The position numbers and the translations under genes were made by a program. Shown in pieces: positions 1-9,726 of a stretch of 16,093 nucleotides of DNA (position 1 is the first letter of the stretch; each line of letters opens with the position of its first letter). Source of the DNA: an uncultured bacterium (lineage in GTDB: Bacteria; Bacillota_I; Bacilli_A; RF39; UBA660); NCBI GenBank assembly GCA_905216155.1, contig CAJMSU010000027.1, forward strand, positions 1-16,093. Direction: 5' to 3'. The notes under the pieces were generated by a model, which saw only the letters and a program-made list of their open reading frames with translations, was not told where the DNA came from and made no database searches.

Positions 1-62
1 CCATATGTTTAATAAAAAAGAAAATTAAGTTACTATTCGCTAAATTACAATTTGTATGAATA

Positions 63-91
63 GATCAGAAATAAATTTCTGGTCTTTTTTT
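63..91 (+). terminator. Intrinsic terminator upstream of the element operon
   Basis: A 9-bp stem (63-71 with 76-84, one G-T pair) and a 4-nt loop TAAA are followed by seven T residues (85-91). It presumably ends a transcript entering from the left of the window. No convincing gene lies in positions 1-62. Transcription of the genes from 115 onward then needs either read-through or a promoter that I cannot identify. Confidence 0.75.
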
Positions 92-114
92 ATGTAAGAA
101 GAAAGAAGGAAAAA

Positions 115-270
115 ATGAAAATATTAATTATTAGTTTAATTGGAATAGTATTGTTTTTATTAATACTATTCATGTATTGCACTTGTGTAATATCAAGTAG
201 ATGTTCAAGAGAGGAGGAGAAAAGAGATGAATATATTAGAAATGTACAAAAGACTATCAAAAGAAGATAA
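115..270 (+). CDS. Small single-pass membrane protein, 51 aa
   Basis: The ATG at 115 follows an AAGGA site at 106-110. The product starts MKILIISLIG, has one hydrophobic span at about residues 3-22, then a Cys-rich turn (Cys22, Cys24, Cys30), and ends in a charged tail (REEEKRDE, then IKRR). The tail probably lies in the cytoplasm, but topology is inferred. It overlaps the next gene by 44 nt in another frame, and the next gene's AGGAGG site lies inside it, which suggests translational coupling. Tiny membrane proteins at the head of such operons are common in conjugative elements. I do not recognise the family. Confidence 0.6.
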   Translation: MKILIISLIGIVLFLLILFMYCTCVISSRCSREEEKRDEYIRNVQKTIKRR

Positions 271-565
271 ATCTCATTTAACTGTTTATTGTATTTATGA
301 CAGTATTTATGATGTTGCTAAAAATCAAGACTATGAAATAACTGATAAAGTTGCAGTTGATTTACAGGAATTGGCTTATGATTTATATATTGAAGATAAT
401 GGGTATAAGTTATCTCAATCTGAAATTGCTCATTTCTTAACTAATTGTTATATAAAAGATAATTCATTTTTAGATAAAATTGAAGATACTGATTATTCTG
501 ATATTTTAGAGGCAATTTCTGATGATGATTATGAGTTTTATAAAGATGAAGGATTAGAAAGGTAA
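227..565 (+). CDS. Hypothetical acidic protein, 112 aa
   Basis: The start is set by AGGAGG at 212-217, 9 nt before ATG 227. The protein is rich in Asp, Glu and Tyr, with no signal peptide or membrane span. Its C-terminus is strikingly acidic (IEDTDYSDILEAISDDDYEF). The N-terminal half looks mainly helical. No known motif is recognisable. It is the second gene of the element operon. A highly acidic small protein could be a DNA mimic or an anti-restriction type factor, but nothing beyond its charge supports that. Confidence 0.75.
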   Translation: MNILEMYKRLSKEDKSHLTVYCIYDSIYDVAKNQDYEITDKVAVDLQELAYDLYIEDNGYKLSQSEIAHFLTNCYIKDNSFLDKIEDTDYSDILEAISDDDYEFYKDEGLER

Positions 566-574
566 GGTGTAAAT

Positions 575-847
575 ATGGATTTTTCAAAATTAAATTTAGA
601 ATTTGCAAATATGCAAGAAACAATTAAAAATTATAATAAAATAATTTTAAGAATTAATTGTAGAATAAAAGATAATATAAAAAGTATAAGTAAGATGGAG
701 ACAAAAGTAAAAGGCAATAAAGATAAATTAATTAAATACTTAGCAAATGTTTATATAGAATCAATAAAATGTGAAAATGATTTTTTAAATGATTTAATTA
801 AAGGAGATGAGAATGATGGAAAATCAGGCAATACTAAATCAGTATAA
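575..847 (+). CDS. Hypothetical helical protein, 90 aa
   Basis: ATG 575 lies 9 nt after the preceding stop, with an AAGGTG site at 564-569 overlapping that stop. The product is Lys/Asn/Ile-rich. Residues of about 10-65 are probably helical or coiled-coil (LEFANMQETIKNYNKIILRI, then SISKMETKVKGNKDKLIKYL). No membrane span or known motif is seen. The last 35 nt overlap the next gene, whose AAGGAG site lies within this coding sequence, so the two are likely translated as a coupled pair. Function is unknown. Confidence 0.65.
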   Translation: MDFSKLNLEFANMQETIKNYNKIILRINCRIKDNIKSISKMETKVKGNKDKLIKYLANVYIESIKCENDFLNDLIKGDENDGKSGNTKSV

Positions 848-1202
848 TGAAGAAGAAATAAAACAATTACTTAATAGTGATGAAAAACTAGTTTACATTG
901 ATAATGGTAGTGAAGAATTTGTAGCAAGATATGAGGATTTACCAGATATAATTGTAGATATAAATGATAAAATTGGGAGTACAAATTTAACTGTAATGGA
1001 ATTTGATAATCCAAGTAAAATATTACTTACAACATTTGGACCATTTTTAAATAAATGCGATCCTGATGTAAGAAAAGATATAATTGATAGACTTAATGAT
1101 TTACAACAAGGAATAGAAGAAGTTAAAGATTATAAAGTAATTGATGAAGATATGCTTGATGATGTCAGATATCAATTTAAAGATAACGATATGGAGAGAT
1201 AA
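813..1202 (+). CDS. Hypothetical acidic protein, 129 aa
   Basis: An in-frame ATG exists at 807, but it directly abuts the AAGGAG site at 801-806. The ATG at 813 (6 nt spacing) or 816 (9 nt) is therefore the more plausible start. The protein is acidic and soluble, with no recognised domain. It contains a segment VARYEDLPDIIVDINDKIG and a helical C-terminal part (PDVRKDIIDRLNDLQQGIEE). It overlaps the preceding gene and ends 1 nt before the start codon of the coupling-protein gene. It is a candidate accessory protein of the transfer operon, but its role is unknown. Confidence 0.7.
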   Translation: MMENQAILNQYNEEEIKQLLNSDEKLVYIDNGSEEFVARYEDLPDIIVDINDKIGSTNLTVMEFDNPSKILLTTFGPFLNKCDPDVRKDIIDRLNDLQQGIEEVKDYKVIDEDMLDDVRYQFKDNDMER

Positions 1203-1203
1203 A

Positions 1204-3195
1204 ATGAATTTTGCATATATAATGATTTTAGTATTAGTTGCTTTAATTATTATATTTTTATATTTCATAGAGCCACTAATTACTAAACAAAAAATTAAAG
1301 ATAATTATGAACATGGAAGTGCTAGGTTTTCAACTAAACAAGAAATAGAAAAGAACTTCAAAAAAGAAGAAATAAAGCATATTAATAATAGTGGTTTTCC
1401 AGTTTATTATTCAAAAGATAATAAATATGTTTGGTTTGATAATAATACACCACATTGGATATATTTAGGTTCTACTGGTAGTGGTAAATCAGTTACGGCA
1501 GTTATACCTGAATGTAGTTTTATAGCAACTGCTAAAACAAAGAAAAGTGTATTTATTACTGATCCAAAAGGAGAAATATTTTCTACAACATCAAAGATGT
1601 TTAAGGATAATGGTTATAATGTGTTTACATTAGATTTCAGAAATCCAGCATATTCAAATCATATTAATTTATTAGAAACTGCTATAAATGAATATGAGTT
1701 ATTTGATAAAAATGAAAAGTTAAGCAATAGTGAAACTAATGAAGAATTAAAAATAAAATATAAAAATGAGTCAATAACGCATTTTGCAGGGTGTAATCAA
1801 ATAGTAAATGATATATGCACTATGATTATGTCTGATAAAACTGCAAAAGAGGCATTTTGGAATAATAGTGCTAGTGATTTATTATATGGAATTATCTTTT
1901 TGTTTTTAGAAGATTATGCTGATGGGAAAATTAAAAGAGAACAAATAACATTATCATCAATGAAGAAATTTCAAAATAATTCAATGACTGATAAAAATAT
2001 AAAATCATTAAGAAAATATGTAGAAGCTAAACCTTATGGATTTAGGAGTAAAGACAAATTAATACCAATCATATCTACATCCGAGAACACATATAAATCT
2101 ATAACGAGCATCTACAATGAGAGAATGACATTGTTTGATGATGTTAATGTAGAAAATATTACATCTAATTCAGATTTCGATTTTGATATATTAGGTAAAA
2201 AACCTAGTGTACTTTATTGTTGTATTCCTGATGAATCAAAAATATATTACACACTTGTATCGGTAGTAGTATCTCTAATATATAAAAGATTAGTATTACT
2301 TTGTAATATGCAAGAAAACAAGAAATTACCATGTGAGTTAGTTTTCTTGCTTGATGAGTTTGCTAATACACCACCATTACAAGATATTGAAACAATAGTA
2401 TCGGTAGCAAGATCAAGAGGAATGTATTTTCAATTCTTTTTACAATCATTTGCTCAATTAGATAATTTGTATGGTAAAGAAGTCAGTCAAATTATTCAAG
2501 ATAACTGTGGACTTGCATACCTTAAAACAAATACACAAGAAACGGCAGAGGCAATTAGTTCTCGTTTGGGTACTCATGGTGTACAAACAACATCATTAAA
2601 TTATTCAATGAGTTTTTTGAATAATAATGGTAGTAAAGGAACAAGTCTTATATCAAGAAGATTAATGACTGCTGATGAAATAAAACAACTGCACTTTAAA
2701 ACTATTATATTCCCAACAGTAGGTTATCCAATATTTCGTGATACGGTTGTTTATCAAAAGTTTAGTTGTTATCAAAAAGGGATGATAGAAAGAAAAGCAA
2801 GACCTTTAGAAAGACTTGTTAACACTTATTACACTGTAGAACAATTAAAGTTTGATAATCAAAATAATAATACTAATAAAGAAACCAAATTAGATACGGA
2901 AGAAAATAAAAAGAAAACAAAATTAATTGAAACAATTAATAAAGTGTTAGAAAAATTTGGCAAAGTTGATTCAGATGTAGAATATTTAAAAATTGGAAAA
3001 GAACCAGTTGCTCAATTATATATAGCACCTCCGTTATCAACGAAGGACTTAACTAATTTAGAAGAATTAAGTAATGAACTTAAATTTAATTACAATGCTA
3101 TATCTGATAGAGAAAAAGTTAATAGAACAAATAGAAACTCTTTAATAGAGATTTTTTTATTTGACAAAGAGAAAGAAGGTGTAAAGAATGAATAA
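1204..3195 (+). CDS. VirD4/TraG-family type IV coupling protein (conjugation ATPase), 663 aa
   Basis: This is the membrane-anchored ATPase that links the relaxase-DNA complex to the type IV secretion channel. ATG 1204 is preferred because GGAGAG (1193-1198) precedes it by 5 nt and an N-terminal membrane segment starts at once (NFAYIMILVLVALIIIFLYF, residues 2-21). An upstream in-frame ATG at 1141 would hide that anchor. Visible motifs are Walker A GSTGSGKS at residues 89-96, a following VFITDPKGEIF segment typical of the family, and Walker B LLDEF with Asp384-Glu385. The stretch SVARSRGMYFQFFLQSFAQL matches the conserved region after Walker B in VirD4 proteins. A charged, Asn/Lys-rich linker at about 549-575 leads to a small C-terminal domain. 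It overlaps the next gene by 8 nt. The relaxase partner is not in the window. Confidence 0.93.
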   Translation: MNFAYIMILVLVALIIIFLYFIEPLITKQKIKDNYEHGSARFSTKQEIEKNFKKEEIKHINNSGFPVYYSKDNKYVWFDNNTPHWIYLGSTGSGKSVTAVIPECSFIATAKTKKSVFITDPKGEIFSTTSKMFKDNGYNVFTLDFRNPAYSNHINLLETAINEYELFDKNEKLSNSETNEELKIKYKNESITHFAGCNQIVNDICTMIMSDKTAKEAFWNNSASDLLYGIIFLFLEDYADGKIKREQITLSSMKKFQNNSMTDKNIKSLRKYVEAKPYGFRSKDKLIPIISTSENTYKSITSIYNERMTLFDDVNVENITSNSDFDFDILGKKPSVLYCCIPDESKIYYTLVSVVVSLIYKRLVLLCNMQENKKLPCELVFLLDEFANTPPLQDIETIVSVARSRGMYFQFFLQSFAQLDNLYGKEVSQIIQDNCGLAYLKTNTQETAEAISSRLGTHGVQTTSLNYSMSFLNNNGSKGTSLISRRLMTADEIKQLHFKTIIFPTVGYPIFRDTVVYQKFSCYQKGMIERKARPLERLVNTYYTVEQLKFDNQNNNTNKETKLDTEENKKKTKLIETINKVLEKFGKVDSDVEYLKIGKEPVAQLYIAPPLSTKDLTNLEELSNELKFNYNAISDREKVNRTNRNSLIEIFLFDKEKEGVKNE

Positions 3196-6100
3196 AAAGT
3201 TTGTTGATGAGTTCTTATCTAATAGGGATGAAACATTTAAGAATATAAAAAATAGTGAATATAGTTGGAATAAGTTTATAATTTATTGGTCAAAGATATT
3301 AGATGATTATAGTGTTGATAATGTACTAAATCTATATTCTTATAATTCAAGCGGAAAAATATTTAAGACATTTGAAGAATGGAATAGTGAAGATATTGAA
3401 AGAAGAATAAAACCTAAAAGTAAAGGAATACCTATATTAAAGGATAATTATAAGATTTATGTATTTGATATTAAACAGACTTATGGTAAAGATTATAATG
3501 TTTGGTCTTATAACCATTATTCCGATAATTCATTATTAAAATATTATCAACTTAAAAATAATATAGATAATGATCCAAATAATAAACTGGATAATAATTT
3601 ATATGATGTTATTTATAATAAAACCAAAAATAATATTGTAAAAGAATATACAGGTATGACTGAAAATGAAGTGGAGTTTATTGCTAAAACAATGACTTCA
3701 CTTTTTTTGTCTAAAATAAATTTTAATATTTATAACTTGCCAAGTTCATATGATATGCTTGATAAAATGACTGATGAAGATATTTTAAAATGTATGCAAA
3801 TTTCAAATAAGGAAACTGCTTATCTTTATAATGACTTTTGTATATATGCAAGAGATATTCATCAGATGGAAAATAGTCTAAAAGATCTTGTAATATCTCA
3901 GCATAAAAAGAATGAATATTATAGTTCAGAAATAATTAATGGTATTGTTCTAGGAATGACTAATTATGGTACATATGATTATGATTTTATAATGAGCATT
4001 TATAATAATTATTTTGATAAGTATTCATATATAAATAAGAATTTTGCTAAAGAATCAATTTCAAATTTTACATTAAGTGATGTAGAAATTAAGGATAATA
4101 AGTATTATGTTGATGATAAAGAGATTAGTAAAGAACAATTTGATGAAGTTTTTTCAGAGGCAGAAGATGAACATTTTGATTTTGTTAATGGACTAAATGT
4201 TGATGAATTTGAAGAAGATTATATTGATACTGACATAATTGAAAATAATAATAGTTATATAAGTGATAGTTCGGAACAATTATCATTATTTACTCCAAGA
4301 GAAGAAGAACTTGCCAGCAAGATATGTGATATATTTAATTCATTTGATACTAAATATCAAAATACATTTGAAGTTAGAAATGTTGAATTACAAAGATGGG
4401 AACATATTAGTTCTAAAAAAAGAAATCTTACTATTCTTTTAAAAAGTCCAATAGCAGATTATGGAGAAAATGCTTTTTCTTATTTTAATAAAGATAAAAC
4501 TGATGAAATTGCATTAAATGATGGAATTAAAAATAATGCTTTTTTACAAAGTTTATATAAAGACAAAGATTTTTCAATTTATATTTCTCCTGATTTAATA
4601 CATATTATGTGGTCTAATTTTGATGATAAACAATTTGACTTAAATATACCTAGTACAAAATTAGTAAATCAAGAAGCCATAAATGATGAAACTTTAGAGA
4701 AGATAGATGAAAAAGTATCGGATATTGTTAAGGATAATGATATAAGTTATGTCGTAAAGACAGCTGAAATAATTCCAACTAGAAATGGGATTGAAACAGA
4801 TGTAATTAATGTTGAAGAGCATACACTAGATAAAGACGATAAATATCCTGCTATTAATTATCATATTAGTGATGATAAGGTAGATAATTCATTTGGTGCA
4901 AAGAGCAGATTTAATGATAATGTAGATGCTATTGAGTTGTTAAAGAAACTGGAACAAGAAGATAGAAATGCTACAAGTGAAGAACAAGATGTTTTATCTA
5001 AATATGTTGGCTGGGGAGGAATTGCAGATGCTTTTGATGAAAGAAAAGATAACTGGTCAATTGAAAGAGATAAGTTAAAAGAATTATTAAATGATAATGA
5101 ATATAAAGCAGCAGCTCATTCAACTTTGTCATCATTCTATACACCTAATGTTGCTATTGACGGAATATATAAAGCATTAAAAAATTTTGGATTTGAAAAA
5201 GGAAATATTTTAGAGCCATCATGTGGAGTTGGAAATTTCTTCGGTAGATTACCTAGTGAATTTGATAAGTCAAAATTATATGGAGTAGAGTTAGATAGTA
5301 TAAGTTCAAGAATTGCTAAAAAGTTATATCCAACTGCTAAAATTGAAAGTAAAGGGTATGAAGAAACAACTTATGGAGATGACTTATTTGATATTGCTAT
5401 TGGTAATGTTCCATTTGGTCAAGACAAAGTATTTGATAAAAGATATAAAGATAAGTTCTTAATACATGATTATTTCTTCCAAAAGACACTTGATAAAGTA
5501 AGAGCAGGAGGAATAATTGCATTTATTACAACTGATGGAACATTAGATAAAAAGGATAAAAGAGTTAGAGAATATATTGCTAAACGAGCAGAGTTTTTAG
5601 GAGCGATAAGATTACCTAATAATACATTTACTAATAATGCTAATACAAAAGCAACTTCTGATATTATCTTTCTAAAAAAGAGAGATGAATTAAAGTTAGA
5701 TGTTAGTGATGAAAACTGGATTTATACAGGAGAGTATAATGACGGAGTAATTATTAATAATTATTACATTGATAATCCTAATATGATGCTTGGTAAAATG
5801 GAATTACAATCTACTGCTTATGGTATGGATAATACATTAAGTCCTATTGATGAAGATATTAATGTTTTAATGAATCAAGCGATAGATAATCTACCAAAAG
5901 ATATATATAAGAAACTAGATTATGAATTAAGTGTAGACAATGACTATGATGTAATTGAGGCAGATGATAGTATCAAGAACAATGCCTTTGTAATTATTAA
6001 TCAAGATAATAAAGATATAATATATCAAAGAGTGGCATCTAGTTTAGTTCCTTATTCAATACAAACAGGTATGACTGCTAAAAGAATAATTGGATTATGT

Positions 6101-9100
6101 AAGGTTAAAACTGATTTAAGAAAAGTATTTGATATTCAACTTAACGATGGAGTTGATGAGGAACTAGAAGAAGCACAAAGAAATTTGTCTAATAGTTATG
6201 ATGAATTTATAAAGAAATATGGTTATATTAATGATAGTGTAAATGCACGAGCATTTGATAGTGATCCTGATTATTATCTTTTAACTTCGATTGAAAATAA
6301 AGTTAGTAAAGATGAGGAAGATGATAAACCTATTTATGAAAAAGGAGATGTCTTTACTAAAAGAACAATAAGAAAAAGTAAAGATATAACAAATGTAGAA
6401 AATGCAGAAGATGCTTTAAGATGTTCTTTAAATAATTGTGGTTGTGTTGATTTAGAATATATGAAGAAGATATATTCAAAAGAAGAAAGAGAAATAATAG
6501 AAGAACTAGATAATTTAATATATCAAGATCCATCTAAAGTACATGATTTTAATGATGGCTGGGTAATTGCTAGTGAATATTTAAGTGGTAATGTTAAAGA
6601 AAAACTAAATTATGCTAAAACAATGAATATTGATAATAAGTATGATAGAAATATAGAGGCACTTGAAAATGTTCAACCTGAGCCACTTGATTATGATGAG
6701 ATTAGTGTTAAGTTAGGATCTACTTGGATACCTGAAGATATATATCACGAGTTTTGTTGTGAACTTTTAGATATTCCTAGATATAGTCAAAGTAGATTAA
6801 AAATAAAATATGCACCTGAAATTAATAATTGGCTATTTCAAGCAAGTGGCTTATATGGATATGGCGTTAAAAATACTAATACTTGGGGAACTGAAAGAGC
6901 AGATGCCTTATCAATAATTAAAAATACTTTAAGTTTACAAAGTATAACTATATTTGATAAAACTGCTGATGAAAGAAAAGTAGTAAATCCAGTGGAAACT
7001 GCTAATGCAAGAGAAAAGCAAGAACTTATTAAGCAAGAGTTTAAGGAATGGATTTGGAAAGATGAAGATAGAAGAAATAGGCTAGTTAATCTTTATAATG
7101 AAAAATTTAATTGTATGAAAGAAAGGGAATATGATGGAAGTCATTTAACTTTTGATGGAATGAATCCAACAATTAATTTAAGAGAGCATCAAAAAAATGC
7201 AGTAGCAAGAGTTATCTATGGTGGTAATACTTTACTTGCTCATGCAGTAGGTGCAGGAAAAACTTATGAATGTATTGCTAGTGCTATGGAACTTAAAAGA
7301 CTTGGTATAGTTAGTAAACCAATGTTTGTTGTACCTAATCATTTATTAGGACAATGGGCAAACGAAGTTTTAAAATTATATCCAACTGCTAATATACTTG
7401 TAGCAACTCAAAAAGATTTTGAGAAAACTAGAAGAAAAAAATTAATGGGAAGAATAGCAACAGGAGAATGGGATGCAGTTTTAATAGCACATTCTTCATT
7501 TGGACTTATTCCTATGAGTAAAGAATATGAACAAAAATATATGGAAAATCAAATACAAGAAGTTGTTGATGCTATTGAAAGAATTAAAGCAGAATCTGGA
7601 GATGGATTAAGTGTTAAGAAACTAGAACAAATAAAATCTAGTTTAGATATTAAACTTAAAACTTTACTTGACAGACCAAAAGATGATGTTGTTAATTTTG
7701 AAGAACTAGGTGTTGATCAGTTGATTGTAGATGAAGCACATATGTTTAAAAACTTACCAATGTATTCAAAAATTAGAAATGTTGCTGGTATTAATAATAC
7801 TGAATCTAAAAAAGCAACTGACTTATTTATGAAGATAAGTTACATATTAGAAAATAATGAGGGTAAAGGAGCAGTATTTGCAACAGGTACTCCAATATCT
7901 AATTCAATGGGAGAGTTATATGCTATGCAAAAATATCTTCAACCTAATAGATTAAGAGAAATGGGACTAACACATTTTGATGAATGGGCTAGTACATTTG
8001 GAGAAGTAGTTAATAGTTTTGAAATTGCTCCTGATGGTAGTGGTTTTAGAACAAAAGCAAGATTTGCTCAATTCTTTAACATACCTGAACTTATGACTCT
8101 ATTTAAAGAAGTAGCAGATATTAAAACTTCTAAAATGTTAGACTTACCAGTACCTAAATTAAAAGGTGGAGATTATAAGACAATAGTTGCTCCAAAAAGT
8201 GATGAACTTGGAGAGTTTGTAGATAAGTTAGCAGAACGAAGTGAAATTATAAAAAATGGTTGTGATCCTAGAATTGATAATATGCTTTTAGTTACGAATG
8301 ATGGTAGAAAAGCAGCACTTGATTTAAGAATGATAGATCCTAATATGCCAGATTTACCTAATTCAAAAATAAATATGGCAGTAGAAAATATTTATAGAAT
8401 ATGGTTAGAAAATAAAGAGGACAGGTTAACGCAACTTGTCTTTTGTGATTTATCAATTCCAAGAACTGATGGAACATTTAATGTTTATGATGATATTAAA
8501 GATAAATTAGTAGCAAGAGGAGTACCAGAGGAAGAAATAGAATTTATTCATAATGCTAAAACAAATCCTCAAAAATTAAAATTATTTGAAGATATGAGAA
8601 ATGGTACTAAAAGAATTTTAATCGGATCAACATCTAAAATGGGTGCTGGTATGAATGTTCAAGATAAGTTAGTAGCATTACATCATCTTGATTGTCCGTG
8701 GAGACCATCTGACATAGAGCAAAGAGAAGGTAGAATTTTAAGACAAGGAAATCAAAATGAAGAAGTTGAAATATATAGATATGTAACTGAAGGAAGTTTT
8801 GATGCTTATTCATATCAATTAATTCAAACGAAAGCTACATTTATAAATCAAATAATGGCTAATTCAAATGGTGGTGGAAGAACTGCTGAGGATTTAGATA
8901 GAGATACACTAACTTATGCAGAAGTAAAAGCATTAGCAAGTGGTAATCCTTTAATATTAGATAAGTTTAGAATTGAAAATGAATTAAAACAATTATATCT
9001 ATCTAAAAGTAGATATGATAAATCTCATATTGAACTTGAATCTAAATTTAATCGTGAACTACCTAGACAACTTAAATATCAAAAACAATATTTAAATAGT

Positions 9101-9619
9101 TTAGAAAAAGATATTCAAAATGTAGAAGATTTATCTGCTGATAATTTTCATATAACATTAAGAAATGAATATTTTACTTCACGAAAAGATGCTAGTACAA
9201 AGTTTTATCAATCTTTATCAATATTAAGGACTAGTGAGGAAACGAAAATAGGACAAATTAGTGGATTTGATATTGTTGGTACTCGTGAAGAATTACGATT
9301 TACACCAGTTATTTGGATTAAAGGGAATGGAAAATATAAAGTGGAAATAAATAATGTTGATGAGATAGGCAATATTCTAAAATTAGAAAATATGCTTAAA
9401 TCATTTGAAAATAAAATTAGTACAGTAAAAGAGCAAATAGCATATACTGAAAAACAATTAGTAGATGTTAAAGAAGAATTAGATAAACCATTTACAATGG
9501 GAGATAGAATTAAAGAACTTCAAAAAGAAAAAGCACGAATTGATAGTGAACTTGATTTGGATAAGCAGGAATTACAACAAGAAGTATCTGATGAAAAAGA
9601 TGAAGATTTAGAAATTTAG
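3188..9619 (+). CDS. Giant N6-adenine methylase / SF2 (SNF2-type) helicase fusion protein, 2143 aa
   Basis: ATG 3188 follows an AAGGTG-like site and overlaps the coupling-protein stop. Residues 1 to about 560 are an AT-rich-coded, acidic, unrecognised region. A family signature VGWGG is at 607-611. The methylase domain has AdoMet motif I ILEPSCGVG (674-682) and catalytic motif NVPF (740-743), a variant of NPPF/Y usual in this family. The helicase has Walker A GAGKT (1355-1359), DEAH (1515-1518), TGTP (1566-1569) and motif VI QREGRILRQG (1845-1854). The last ~190 residues are probably coiled-coil. Such proteins of 2000+ aa are frequent in Firmicutes ICEs and large phages. A role in processing or protecting transferred DNA is usually assumed but not established. 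All visible catalytic motifs are intact and there is no frameshift. Confidence 0.93.
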   Translation: MNKKFVDEFLSNRDETFKNIKNSEYSWNKFIIYWSKILDDYSVDNVLNLYSYNSSGKIFKTFEEWNSEDIERRIKPKSKGIPILKDNYKIYVFDIKQTYGKDYNVWSYNHYSDNSLLKYYQLKNNIDNDPNNKLDNNLYDVIYNKTKNNIVKEYTGMTENEVEFIAKTMTSLFLSKINFNIYNLPSSYDMLDKMTDEDILKCMQISNKETAYLYNDFCIYARDIHQMENSLKDLVISQHKKNEYYSSEIINGIVLGMTNYGTYDYDFIMSIYNNYFDKYSYINKNFAKESISNFTLSDVEIKDNKYYVDDKEISKEQFDEVFSEAEDEHFDFVNGLNVDEFEEDYIDTDIIENNNSYISDSSEQLSLFTPREEELASKICDIFNSFDTKYQNTFEVRNVELQRWEHISSKKRNLTILLKSPIADYGENAFSYFNKDKTDEIALNDGIKNNAFLQSLYKDKDFSIYISPDLIHIMWSNFDDKQFDLNIPSTKLVNQEAINDETLEKIDEKVSDIVKDNDISYVVKTAEIIPTRNGIETDVINVEEHTLDKDDKYPAINYHISDDKVDNSFGAKSRFNDNVDAIELLKKLEQEDRNATSEEQDVLSKYVGWGGIADAFDERKDNWSIERDKLKELLNDNEYKAAAHSTLSSFYTPNVAIDGIYKALKNFGFEKGNILEPSCGVGNFFGRLPSEFDKSKLYGVELDSISSRIAKKLYPTAKIESKGYEETTYGDDLFDIAIGNVPFGQDKVFDKRYKDKFLIHDYFFQKTLDKVRAGGIIAFITTDGTLDKKDKRVREYIAKRAEFLGAIRLPNNTFTNNANTKATSDIIFLKKRDELKLDVSDENWIYTGEYNDGVIINNYYIDNPNMMLGKMELQSTAYGMDNTLSPIDEDINVLMNQAIDNLPKDIYKKLDYELSVDNDYDVIEADDSIKNNAFVIINQDNKDIIYQRVASSLVPYSIQTGMTAKRIIGLCKVKTDLRKVFDIQLNDGVDEELEEAQRNLSNSYDEFIKKYGYINDSVNARAFDSDPDYYLLTSIENKVSKDEEDDKPIYEKGDVFTKRTIRKSKDITNVENAEDALRCSLNNCGCVDLEYMKKIYSKEEREIIEELDNLIYQDPSKVHDFNDGWVIASEYLSGNVKEKLNYAKTMNIDNKYDRNIEALENVQPEPLDYDEISVKLGSTWIPEDIYHEFCCELLDIPRYSQSRLKIKYAPEINNWLFQASGLYGYGVKNTNTWGTERADALSIIKNTLSLQSITIFDKTADERKVVNPVETANAREKQELIKQEFKEWIWKDEDRRNRLVNLYNEKFNCMKEREYDGSHLTFDGMNPTINLREHQKNAVARVIYGGNTLLAHAVGAGKTYECIASAMELKRLGIVSKPMFVVPNHLLGQWANEVLKLYPTANILVATQKDFEKTRRKKLMGRIATGEWDAVLIAHSSFGLIPMSKEYEQKYMENQIQEVVDAIERIKAESGDGLSVKKLEQIKSSLDIKLKTLLDRPKDDVVNFEELGVDQLIVDEAHMFKNLPMYSKIRNVAGINNTESKKATDLFMKISYILENNEGKGAVFATGTPISNSMGELYAMQKYLQPNRLREMGLTHFDEWASTFGEVVNSFEIAPDGSGFRTKARFAQFFNIPELMTLFKEVADIKTSKMLDLPVPKLKGGDYKTIVAPKSDELGEFVDKLAERSEIIKNGCDPRIDNMLLVTNDGRKAALDLRMIDPNMPDLPNSKINMAVENIYRIWLENKEDRLTQLVFCDLSIPRTDGTFNVYDDIKDKLVARGVPEEEIEFIHNAKTNPQKLKLFEDMRNGTKRILIGSTSKMGAGMNVQDKLVALHHLDCPWRPSDIEQREGRILRQGNQNEEVEIYRYVTEGSFDAYSYQLIQTKATFINQIMANSNGGGRTAEDLDRDTLTYAEVKALASGNPLILDKFRIENELKQLYLSKSRYDKSHIELESKFNRELPRQLKYQKQYLNSLEKDIQNVEDLSADNFHITLRNEYFTSRKDASTKFYQSLSILRTSEETKIGQISGFDIVGTREELRFTPVIWIKGNGKYKVEINNVDEIGNILKLENMLKSFENKISTVKEQIAYTEKQLVDVKEELDKPFTMGDRIKELQKEKARIDSELDLDKQELQQEVSDEKDEDLEI

Positions 9620-9638
9620 ATTTTTTTGATAAAAACTC

Positions 9639-9709
9639 TTGCAAAATTCACTTTTTTAAGTGATAAATTAAACGAACAAAAAGTGCCGTTATATCCACTT
9701 AATTTGCAA
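9639..9709. repeat. Compound inverted repeat with four CACTT/AAGTG boxes
   Basis: It lies between the giant gene and the next ORF. An outer pair, TTGCAAAATT (9639-9648) and AATTTGCAA (9701-9709), encloses two inner hairpins. These are CACTT/AAGTG at 9649-9653 and 9658-9662 (loop TTTT), and AAGTG/CACTT at 9681-9685 and 9696-9700 (10-nt loop). The outcome is a three-way-junction or clover-like fold in RNA or single-stranded DNA, or alternatively four copies of a 5-bp box for a DNA-binding protein. It is not followed by a T run, so it is a poor terminator. Possible roles are an operator, a processing signal, or a single-strand origin-like element; these are inferences. Confidence 0.55.
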
Positions 9710-9726
9710 TATAAGGAAGTTGATAT

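Noticed and set aside
1..28. Possible last codons of a gene entering from the left (frame 2, stop at 26-28)
   Set aside because: Only eight codons are visible, which is too little to separate from chance, although the terminator at 63-91 implies that some transcript ends here.
441..623. 60-aa ORF on the minus strand
   Set aside because: It lies antisense across two + strand genes that have clear ribosome binding sites; its composition is what is expected of an antisense shadow in AT-rich DNA.
1141..1203. Upstream in-frame ATG at 1141 as the start of the coupling protein
   Set aside because: It would overlap the preceding gene by 62 nt, lacks a suitable ribosome binding site and would place 21 polar residues before the membrane anchor; ATG 1204 has a well-placed GGAGAG.
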